Of a stretch of 64,000 nt of DNA, positions 1-6,413 are shown one piece after another. Numbering within the stretch: position 1 is the first letter of the stretch; each line of letters begins with the position of its first letter. The position numbers and the translations under genes are program-made. This DNA is from JAEUKA01 sp035328405 (GTDB taxonomy: Bacteria > Myxococcota_A > Polyangia > Palsa-1104 > JAEUJZ01). The notes below the pieces were generated by a model that was not told the origin of the DNA, did no database searches, and saw only the letters and a list, made by a program, of their open reading frames with translations. Location: assembly GCA_035328405.1 (NCBI GenBank), contig DAOLIT010000002.1:62001-126000 (forward strand), in the 5' to 3' direction.

Positions 1-414
1 TAGGTCGAGCACTTCGTTGATCTTGTCTAGGCCTATCTCGCTATGACCTGAGACGTAGATTTTTCGTATCGATCGCTTTTCGAGAACGACGTAGTTCAGC
101 GCAATTCCGCCGGATTCGCCTTCCTCCCACTCGGCGCGAACATCGTCGAATTTGCGCATGCGCCACAGGGTTTTCAGATCATCCTGGAGCGTTTCCAACG
201 ACAGCGGCTGGCCTTCCTCGACGGGCTTCTTTTGTCCGCGTTCCTCGGGCGACAGAGCACGCTGCATGGCCGCAGCTTCGACTTTCTGGTTGCCACGAAA
301 GCCAATCTTCTCGACGCGGCGTCCGATCGGCAACTCGGCATCAGCGAAAGCAACCGATGTCGAAAGGCCGATCCCGAAAAACCACGAGAGCAGAAACCAA
401 AGAAACGGCTTCAA
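1..414 (-). CDS. bamA: BamA outer-membrane assembly factor, N-terminal part (cut by window edge)
   Basis: Only the first 138 codons are present. They encode a signal peptide-like start (LKPFLWFLLSWFFGIGLSTSVAFA) followed by a POTRA repeat (VEKIGFRGNQKVEAAAM to VVLEKRSIRKIYVSG) and the start of a second one (GHSEIGLDKINEVLDL). This is how BamA, the beta-barrel insertase of the outer membrane, begins. The start is TTG at 414, supported by a perfect AGGAGG at 422-427, seven bases upstream. The TTG overlaps the TGA of lolD (TTGA), so the two are translationally coupled. The rest lies beyond base 1. A related POTRA protein such as TamA is possible but less likely given the neighbour. Confidence 0.82.
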   Translation of the reverse strand, partial: MKPFLWFLLSWFFGIGLSTSVAFADAELPIGRRVEKIGFRGNQKVEAAAMQRALSPEERGQKKPVEEGQPLSLETLQDDLKTLWRMRKFDDVRAEWEEGESGGIALNYVVLEKRSIRKIYVSGHSEIGLDKINEVLDL

Positions 415-1124
415 ACGGCAACCTCCTGCTCCCGCCGAAGTTCATCGTCAGAGAGAATCCGCCCGTCTGCCATGTGAAGGCGGCGAGGCATGCGCGCGGC
501 CAGGTCCTCGTTGTGCGTAACGACAATCATCGTCATGCCGCGCTCGCGGTTCAGCTCGACGACAAGTTTGTGGATGGCGGCACCCGTGCGAACGTCCAGA
601 TTTCCCGTCGGTTCGTCCGCGAGCAGCAACTTGGGATTCAACACCAGAGCGCGAGCCAACGCCACGCGCTGCTGTTCGCCGCCGGACAACTCTCCCGGTC
701 GGTGGGCGAGTCGATGCTCCAAACCCACCCGCTCGAGCAGCTCGGTTGCCTTTTTTTCCGCAAGCTTTCGCGCCAAGCCCGCGATCAAGCCAGGCATGGC
801 GACGTTTTCAACGGCAGAGAACTCAGGCAACAAATGATGAAACTGAAACACGAAACCGATGGTGTGATTGCGAAACTCAGCGACGGAAGTCGGAGCCATT
901 TTGGTAATGTCCGCACCGTCGATTGTGATCGTTCCCGACGTAACAGCGTCGAGCGTGCCGAGCACATGCAAAAAGGTGGATTTTCCAGCACCCGATGCGC
1001 CAACGACAGCGACCATTTCGCCGGCCTCGACGGTGAGATCAATGCCTTTGAGCACTTCGATGGGTTTCCCACCGAAAGCAAAGGTCTTTTTGAGAGCAGT
1101 GATCTCTACAGCAGCGCCGGGCAT
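411..1124 (-). CDS. lolD: LolD-type ABC transporter ATP-binding protein
   Basis: A 237-residue single ABC ATPase domain. Walker A is GASGAGKST (about residues 42-50), the signature is LSGGEQQR, Walker B is LLLADEP, and the H-loop is VTHNED. The D-loop stretch EPTGNLD and the Q-loop FQFHHLLPEF are typical of the LolD/MacB branch, whose LolCDE complex extracts lipoproteins from the inner membrane for delivery to the outer membrane. It is followed by bamA with overlapping stop and start codons, so both products serve outer-membrane biogenesis. The LolC/LolE permease normally encoded just upstream is absent: 1125-1314 is non-coding and a divergent gene follows. No clear ribosome site precedes ATG 1124. 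Confidence 0.88.
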   Translation of the reverse strand: MPGAAVEITALKKTFAFGGKPIEVLKGIDLTVEAGEMVAVVGASGAGKSTFLHVLGTLDAVTSGTITIDGADITKMAPTSVAEFRNHTIGFVFQFHHLLPEFSAVENVAMPGLIAGLARKLAEKKATELLERVGLEHRLAHRPGELSGGEQQRVALARALVLNPKLLLADEPTGNLDVRTGAAIHKLVVELNRERGMTMIVVTHNEDLAARMPRRLHMADGRILSDDELRREQEVAV

Positions 1125-1314
1125 GGTATTCGCGAGGCCAGGGAGCGTACTTGTCTACATCGAGCATGTCAATCGACGGATCTGGCTGAAAATGCGGGTT
1201 TTCGACGACGCCTTTCGGTGTATGCGTTCTATATCGATCCCAGGCAAACCGGGCCCAAAGCCTTGACGAAGTCGCTTCGACGGAATCAAACTGAACACAC
1301 GAGGGGAATGGGCC

Positions 1315-1491
1315 ATGCTGGAGCCATGGATCATCGAGCAAATTCGCAAACGCGAACAAGAACGGCAGCGTATCGAACGCCAGCCGCTGGTTCCCATTCC
1401 AGAGTATCCACCGTCTCCGCCTTCTCGTGATAGCCAGCGGGAAGAGCCCGAACATCCAACCGAACGCGGCGTCGTCATCATCAGCCTCTAG
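1315..1491 (+). CDS. Small conserved protein of the MLEPWII-type (58 aa)
   Basis: This short gene encodes 58 residues. It begins MLEPWIIEQIRKREQERQR, has a proline-rich middle (VPIPEYPPSPP), and ends in the hydrophobic tail RGVVIISL. A charged amphipathic N-terminal helix, a Pro-rich linker and a terminal GVVII(I/D) stretch match a widespread family of tiny bacterial proteins I recognise by pattern; its function is unknown to me. A GAGGGG site about eight bases before ATG 1315 supports the start. It is divergent from lolD and convergent with larC (35 bases apart). Confidence 0.68.
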   Translation: MLEPWIIEQIRKREQERQRIERQPLVPIPEYPPSPPSRDSQREEPEHPTERGVVIISL

Positions 1492-1526
1492 TTCGTCCCC
1501 GCCCAGAAACGACTGCCATCCAGAAG

Positions 1527-2777
1527 CTACTGCTGTCTCAGAAATTCGGCAGCAATGGAAACGGCCTCGGCGTACATCCGCTTGATGGGAATCCCTGTTT
1601 GCACAGAGAGTTTGACTACCGTTTCATATTCCGGCGCGGCATTCAGAATGTCCCCTGTTGCGGGATCGCGACCGAGCTTGATTTCGACAGGACCATGCTC
1701 GGTTTTGACGCAAACCGTTTCTCTCACGAGGACGAGCCGCTCGACCGAATGAAACCGCACACCGAGCGTGGTCGTCTCTCGCAGCACAAGAGCAGCCAGT
1801 TCCTGACGATGTTCTCCATCGCAAATCACATGCAGCACCACGCCCGGACGGCCCTTTTTCATGGCGACCGGCACGAGCCACACGTCTTTCGCTCCGCGCA
1901 GAAGCAGGGATTCCACGATGGGCGGCAAAAGTTGTGGATTCATGTCGTCAAGGTTGGCGGCAAGTTCCCACATTGTTTCCGTTTGTGCCGTGTGTTTGTG
2001 TGCAGCGGTTTCTGGACGGGTCTCGCGGCCCGCAAAAATGCGCAACATGTTTGGCCTATCGGGCAAGTCTCTTGTCCCAGCGCCATGACCCACCGCAACG
2101 ACTTTCATGGAAGGCAGCGTGTCGTATCCGTCTGCAAACGTCGAAACAACGAGGGCACCCGTCGGTGTCGTCAATTCCCCAAGTGCATCTCCCGCTTCCA
2201 CCTGGGCACCTTTCAATAGCGCGCTTGTTGCAGGCGCAGGAACGGGCAGAAACCCATGCGCCGTGCGAACTTGCCCAAATCCGACGGGCACCTTTCGCGA
2301 AACCACGCGAGAGGGTGACAGCCAGCTCAGCGCCGCAGCAATCCCGACAATATCGACGATGGAATCCAGCGCGCCGACTTCGTGAAAGGCGACATCGGCA
2401 ACCGTGGTTCCGTGCAGCGCAGCTTCGACGTGAGCCAATTTTTCAAACATGTCCAGCGCACGCCGCTTTGTGTCAGGCAGAAGCGCGGCAGCTTCGAGCA
2501 TCGACCGGATTTCACCGTAGTGAACATGTGTGTGCGCGTTCGCATCGGAAAAATCGACCACATCGACCTTTTTTCCGACGAGGCCGTGTCGCTTCACCTG
2601 CGTCACGCGAAGTTCCCACTGCTCAAGCGGCAACAGCGCGAGCTGCTGTCTCACAAAGGACTCGGGCACGCCCAGGTCGAGCAGAGCGGCCAAAATCATG
2701 TCGCCCGCCAAACCCGTCGCGCAATCGAAGTACAGGGTTGCCCCCACAAGCTCGTTCAATTCCGACAAAGCACTCAT
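1527..2777 (-). CDS. larC: LarC-type nickel insertion protein (DUF111)
   Basis: A 416-residue protein starting MSALSELNELVGATLYFDCATGLAGDMILAALL. The DCATGLAGDM segment, the FHEVGALDSIVDIVG stretch and the ELAANLDDMNPQ region are characteristic of the DUF111/LarC family. LarC inserts nickel into the pyridinium-dithio mononucleotide to form the nickel-pincer nucleotide (NPN) cofactor of lactate racemase-like enzymes. In some species LarC is made by frameshifting of larC1/larC2; here it is one uninterrupted frame. ATG 2777 overlaps the larB stop (ATGA), so the genes are coupled. LarE, the sulfur transferase, and a LarA racemase are not in the window. Confidence 0.87.
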   Translation of the reverse strand: MSALSELNELVGATLYFDCATGLAGDMILAALLDLGVPESFVRQQLALLPLEQWELRVTQVKRHGLVGKKVDVVDFSDANAHTHVHYGEIRSMLEAAALLPDTKRRALDMFEKLAHVEAALHGTTVADVAFHEVGALDSIVDIVGIAAALSWLSPSRVVSRKVPVGFGQVRTAHGFLPVPAPATSALLKGAQVEAGDALGELTTPTGALVVSTFADGYDTLPSMKVVAVGHGAGTRDLPDRPNMLRIFAGRETRPETAAHKHTAQTETMWELAANLDDMNPQLLPPIVESLLLRGAKDVWLVPVAMKKGRPGVVLHVICDGEHRQELAALVLRETTTLGVRFHSVERLVLVRETVCVKTEHGPVEIKLGRDPATGDILNAAPEYETVVKLSVQTGIPIKRMYAEAVSIAAEFLRQQ

Positions 2778-3565
2778 TCCGTGGTTCTCCCGTTTGGGTC
2801 GGAAATCGGTTGTGTCATGGAGCGCAAAAGCAGCGCGGCTGCATATCCGGCCCCGAAACCGTTGTCGATGTTGACGACGGTCACACCCGACGCACACGAC
2901 GACAGCATCGCCAGCAGCGGTGCCAACCCAGCAAAATGCGCTCCATAGCCCACCGAGGTCGGCACTGCGATGACCGGTTTCCCGGACACACCCGAAACCG
3001 CCGATGGCAAAGCACCCTCCATTCCAGCGACGGCGATGATGATCCGGGCGCTTCGCAAGACATCTATCGAGGAAAGCAGCCGGTGGATCCCTGCGACGCC
3101 TACATCCGTCAGTCGCTTCACCTCGCAACCCAGAAATTCGGCGGTGAGAGCCGCTTCATCGGCGACGCCAAGGTCGGACGTTCCAGCGCAAGCGACCAGC
3201 ACCGGCCCAAGCGGTTCGGAGGCTTTGCATGAAACGGGAGAAAGAAGCAGGCGGGAGCTTGGGTCGTAACGAAACTGCGGAAACGCATGTTGCACAGCCT
3301 CGGCCTGCGCTCGATCGGCGCGCGTGCCGAGCACTGGACTTCCGTGTCGCAACAGCTCGCGGAAAATCCCGACGATGTGTTCGGGTTGCTTGCCCTGACA
3401 AAACACGATTTCAGGAAAACCCGCGCGCAATGTTCGATGGTGATCGACTCGCGCAAAACCCAAGTCTGCAAAAGGAAGTTCGGTCAGCCTTTGCAGCGCG
3501 GTGTGTACTTGAACCTGCCCCGACGCAACCCCTCGGAGCAGTTCTTCTAGGTCAGCTTGATTCAC
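2774..3565 (-). CDS. larB: LarB-type pyridinium-3,5-dicarboxylate mononucleotide synthase (PurE-like)
   Basis: The C-terminal half resembles AIR carboxylase (PurE): CAGTSDLGVADEAALTAEFLG, then DVGVAGIHRLLS, AVAGMEGALPSAVSG and PTSVGYGAHFAGLAPLLAML. LarB carboxylates and hydrolyses nicotinic acid adenine dinucleotide, the first step of NPN cofactor synthesis. I place the start at GTG 3565 (263 aa). The upstream GTG at 3583 is part of a GTGATATGGC box that looks like an extended -10 promoter eight bases before 3565; the longer 269-residue form is the alternative. It is coupled to larC by ATGA. Confidence 0.87.
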   Translation of the reverse strand: MNQADLEELLRGVASGQVQVHTALQRLTELPFADLGFARVDHHRTLRAGFPEIVFCQGKQPEHIVGIFRELLRHGSPVLGTRADRAQAEAVQHAFPQFRYDPSSRLLLSPVSCKASEPLGPVLVACAGTSDLGVADEAALTAEFLGCEVKRLTDVGVAGIHRLLSSIDVLRSARIIIAVAGMEGALPSAVSGVSGKPVIAVPTSVGYGAHFAGLAPLLAMLSSCASGVTVVNIDNGFGAGYAAALLLRSMTQPISDPNGRTTE

Positions 3566-3573
3566 CGGGCGAA

Positions 3574-3583
3574 GCCATATCAC
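3574..3583 (-). promoter_or_regulatory. Extended -10 box before larB
   Basis: GTGATATGGC on the minus strand, with eight bases to GTG 3565. It fits the TG-N-TA pattern seen before many leading genes in this window and implies an almost leaderless larBC mRNA. Confidence 0.45.
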
Positions 3584-3620
3584 ACAATGGCGCAGGTGTC
3601 CCCACGTGGTCGGCAGTCAC

Positions 3621-4862
3621 TTAGTTGGCTTTTGTGTGGACTGGGTTGCACGAAGTCTCTCCGAACAACAGCTCGGGGAGAGACGATTTGTTTCCATCGG
3701 CGGTGCGATTGCTAAGCAGCTCTTGGACTCGTCGAAGATCGCGCCGAAACTGCCCAACCAGAAGGTCTCGATGTTTTTCTGCCACCAGCTCTCTCCCACG
3801 GCGATTGAGCGTTTCAATGGTTTCTTTGGCGACCAAGAACAACGATTCGTCACTGATAAGCCCCCACTCGTGAGCTTGCGCCGCTGCCCCGACATAGGTG
3901 TCAAAGAAAAACACCTTGCTCACATTGCGGTCCAGGTCATCTGCACTGCGAGGATAGGGGCAAAAAACGCCATGCTTTCCGTCGGTAACGATCTGGTGGA
4001 CAAACACCGCTTTCATCCGTTCGGGTTGGTGATACAGCATGAGTTCGCCGCTCAGCATGTCTCCCTGTCCGCTGTCGCCGATGAAAACAAAATCGGATTC
4101 GGGATACAGAGCGGCCCACTGCACAAAATTGCGAAACTTCGCAAAAGCCTGGACCTCGTGAACATTGGCTATTCCCGGAAAAGCTTGGGCCGCCGGTAGC
4201 AAACTGTAGATTCCGATGAGCGCACTGTGCCTCGCAAACAGCGGATTCAGGACGGACGAATAGCTCGCTCCCGCGATTTCTCGAGGGCGAGCAGAGAAAA
4301 AAGTGACCTCTCCGGGATTCGTGGCTTCGGTGTCACGTGCTCTCGGGCCGATGGAAAGCGCGCGATAGAACTCCAGGACTCCCGGAAACAGCGCGTGTTT
4401 TTTGTAGCGTTCGTCGCACAGCGAACGGAGCAATGTGTCGTCGATGTCAGAAAGTACACGGACTTTCTCGCGAGGCGGTCGCGAGGGCTGCAAATCGCTA
4501 CTCCGCGTTTCTCTTGCAAAATGGGCCAGGATGGCTTCACGCAAAGTCTCGTCGGTAATGTCTCGGTAGATCAGACGGTGCAGCGTTGCACCATCGGAAC
4601 CTTTGTCGATCAGACTTTTTAACCGCGAGAGGTCCTCGCCGTGAGTAGCCAGTAGCACCTTCACGACGAGGATTTGCTCGCGTTTGGTGAACAGGCCGTG
4701 GCTGAGCTTGTCTATGAGCGCCGCACGCTCGCCGATATCGTCGCCGAGCGGCTGATCGAGCGGGCGAAAATGCAAGCAACCAACCAAACTGCTCGCCAGC
4801 AAACCAACCAGCAACGACACCGCCAAAGACAGAAGACGGTGGGACAAAAAATGAAGATTCAC
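3621..4862 (-). CDS. App1-like DUF2183 phosphatase-family lipoprotein
   Basis: A 413-residue protein with start GTG 4862, preceded by AAGGAGA. An N-terminal hydrophobic segment ends at a possible lipobox (SSLVGC), so it is probably a lipoprotein. The central motif VRVLSDIDDTLL (DxDDT) and the later FIGDSGQGDMLSGEL match the App1/DUF2183 family, HAD-like phosphatidate phosphatases. FFSARPREI lies between the two motifs, as in the family. The first 110 residues look like a separate helical region. It lies 55 bases upstream of larB on the same strand but larB appears to have its own promoter. An apparent N-terminal extension of the frame to 6362 is antisense to other genes. Confidence 0.78.
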   Translation of the reverse strand: MNLHFLSHRLLSLAVSLLVGLLASSLVGCLHFRPLDQPLGDDIGERAALIDKLSHGLFTKREQILVVKVLLATHGEDLSRLKSLIDKGSDGATLHRLIYRDITDETLREAILAHFARETRSSDLQPSRPPREKVRVLSDIDDTLLRSLCDERYKKHALFPGVLEFYRALSIGPRARDTEATNPGEVTFFSARPREIAGASYSSVLNPLFARHSALIGIYSLLPAAQAFPGIANVHEVQAFAKFRNFVQWAALYPESDFVFIGDSGQGDMLSGELMLYHQPERMKAVFVHQIVTDGKHGVFCPYPRSADDLDRNVSKVFFFDTYVGAAAQAHEWGLISDESLFLVAKETIETLNRRGRELVAEKHRDLLVGQFRRDLRRVQELLSNRTADGNKSSLPELLFGETSCNPVHTKAN

Positions 4863-4980
4863 TTCCGCTCTCCTTGGGTGTTCCAGAATGAGTCCGCTGC
4901 ACAAACAGCGAAGTCGCCCACTAAATTGCCTGGCGTTTGTGGATTTTGATAGGCACAAGACCCGCCACATCCGCTCGTCT

Positions 4981-4990
4981 GTGATAGCTT
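4981..4990 (+). promoter_or_regulatory. Extended -10 box before the MFS gene
   Basis: GTGATAGCTT (TG-A-TAGCTT) ends seven bases before ATG 4998. No Shine-Dalgarno is visible, which suggests a leaderless transcript. Confidence 0.45.
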
Positions 4991-4997
4991 GCAACGA

Positions 4998-6410
4998 ATG
5001 CGTGACAGCGGCGGAGACAACACAGGACAAAGCGAGAGGCAGAGACAAGCTGGGGCCCATGCTGATGTGGGCTTGTCTCCCACCAGAATCAAGGTGACGC
5101 AAGTCCTGTTTGTGCTGATTGTTGGTTTGCTGTTCGCGGACCAGAATTTGCTGGCCCCGAACTTGACTGCGATTGGTACGGAATTTGGTTTCAGCCGCGC
5201 AGAGATTGATCAGCGGCTTGGTGCCGATGTGAATTTGCTGTTTTGGATGGTCGGCGGCGTTCTGACGCTGGCGGTCGGCTATTTGGCTGATCGGGGCGAT
5301 TTGACGGGGAAACTGTCTCGCAAGCGGTTGCTCCTGTTGGTCGTTGTCGTCGGGCAGATGGCTTGTTTGGCTTCTGGGCTCTCGAAAACCTATGACCAAC
5401 TGCTGTGGGCTCGTGCCTTGACGGGACTTGGAATTGGCGGTGCTTTTCCGCTGATCTACTCGCTGATTGGCGACTTTTATCCGCCTCAAAAACGAGCCAG
5501 CGCAGCAGCCACGCTCGGTTTGGCGCAGGGACTCGGCGTGGGTGTGGGACAGCTTCTTTCGGGAATGCTCGGCGCAACCTACGGCTGGCGTTTTCCGTTT
5601 TGGGTGGTGGCGTGTCCGGGTCTTGTGTTGAGCGTGTTTTTCGCCTTGTGGGCGCACGAACCCAAGCGAGGTCAACACGAAGAGGGGTTGCAAGACCTCT
5701 TGGACCAGGGACACAGCTATGACGAAAGGCTGCGACTGCGGGACATTCCGAGGCTGTTTTCCGTGAAGACGAATGTGCTGATCCTGTTGCAAGCCTTGCC
5801 TGGCACTGTGCCCTGGGGTGTGTTTTTTGTCTACTTGAACGACTACTACGCACACGACAAAGGTTTTTCGGTGCCCGATGCAACGCTGCTGGTCATGTCC
5901 GTCGGTGTAGCCGCGATTTTTGGTGGTTTTTTGGGTGGGCTGTGGGGCCAGAAATTGCTGAATCGACAGACGCGCAACCTGCCGCTTTTGTGCGCGCTGA
6001 CGACGACGATGGCGGTGATACCGATGGCCGTTCTCATTGAATACCCGGTGCGGCCCGGACAAAGTCTCGTCGGTCCCCTTTTGGTCGGTTTGCTGACAGG
6101 GGGTTTGGCCGCTGTAACGGGCCCGAATGTAAACACGATGCTGATCGCGGTGAATCCGCCCGAACATCGCGGGTCGGTGTTCAGTTTTTTCAACCTGTGC
6201 AACGACTTGGGACGAGGACTTGGTGCATGGATCGTTGGAGGGATGGCTGCGCGGCTGGGCCGTGTGAGCGCGTTTCACATCGCGAACTTGATGTGGCTGG
6301 GATGTGGGTTGGTTCTGTTTGTCTTGATTTTTCTTTTTCCGAGTGACGAGCGAGCTTTGCAAACACGGCTGCGAAAGCTTGCACGGCAGAAGCTCGACGG
6401 AGAGGGCTGA
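4998..6410 (+). CDS. Major facilitator superfamily (Spinster-like) transporter
   Basis: About 470 residues with roughly 12 hydrophobic segments. The first is TQVLFVLIVGLLFADQNLL. The MFS loop 2-3 signature appears as GYLADRGDLTGKLSRKRLLL, followed by ARALTGLGIGGAFPLIYSLIGDFYPP. This resembles the Spinster-like branch of MFS carriers, whose substrates vary. Because the next gene, three bases downstream, encodes an alpha-galactosidase-like enzyme without a signal peptide, a galactoside or other glycoside is a reasonable guess for the cargo. A TTG start at 4989 is possible; ATG 4998 is preferred because of the promoter box upstream. Confidence 0.85.
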   Translation: MRDSGGDNTGQSERQRQAGAHADVGLSPTRIKVTQVLFVLIVGLLFADQNLLAPNLTAIGTEFGFSRAEIDQRLGADVNLLFWMVGGVLTLAVGYLADRGDLTGKLSRKRLLLLVVVVGQMACLASGLSKTYDQLLWARALTGLGIGGAFPLIYSLIGDFYPPQKRASAAATLGLAQGLGVGVGQLLSGMLGATYGWRFPFWVVACPGLVLSVFFALWAHEPKRGQHEEGLQDLLDQGHSYDERLRLRDIPRLFSVKTNVLILLQALPGTVPWGVFFVYLNDYYAHDKGFSVPDATLLVMSVGVAAIFGGFLGGLWGQKLLNRQTRNLPLLCALTTTMAVIPMAVLIEYPVRPGQSLVGPLLVGLLTGGLAAVTGPNVNTMLIAVNPPEHRGSVFSFFNLCNDLGRGLGAWIVGGMAARLGRVSAFHIANLMWLGCGLVLFVLIFLFPSDERALQTRLRKLARQKLDGEG

Positions 6411-6413
6411 TCC

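Noticed and set aside
1934..3232. 432-residue plus-strand frame
   Set aside because: Antisense to larC and larB, which have clear family motifs.
3621..6362. 913-residue minus-strand frame
   Set aside because: Only the part from GTG 4862 (with AAGGAGA) has protein-family motifs; the rest is antisense to the MFS gene.
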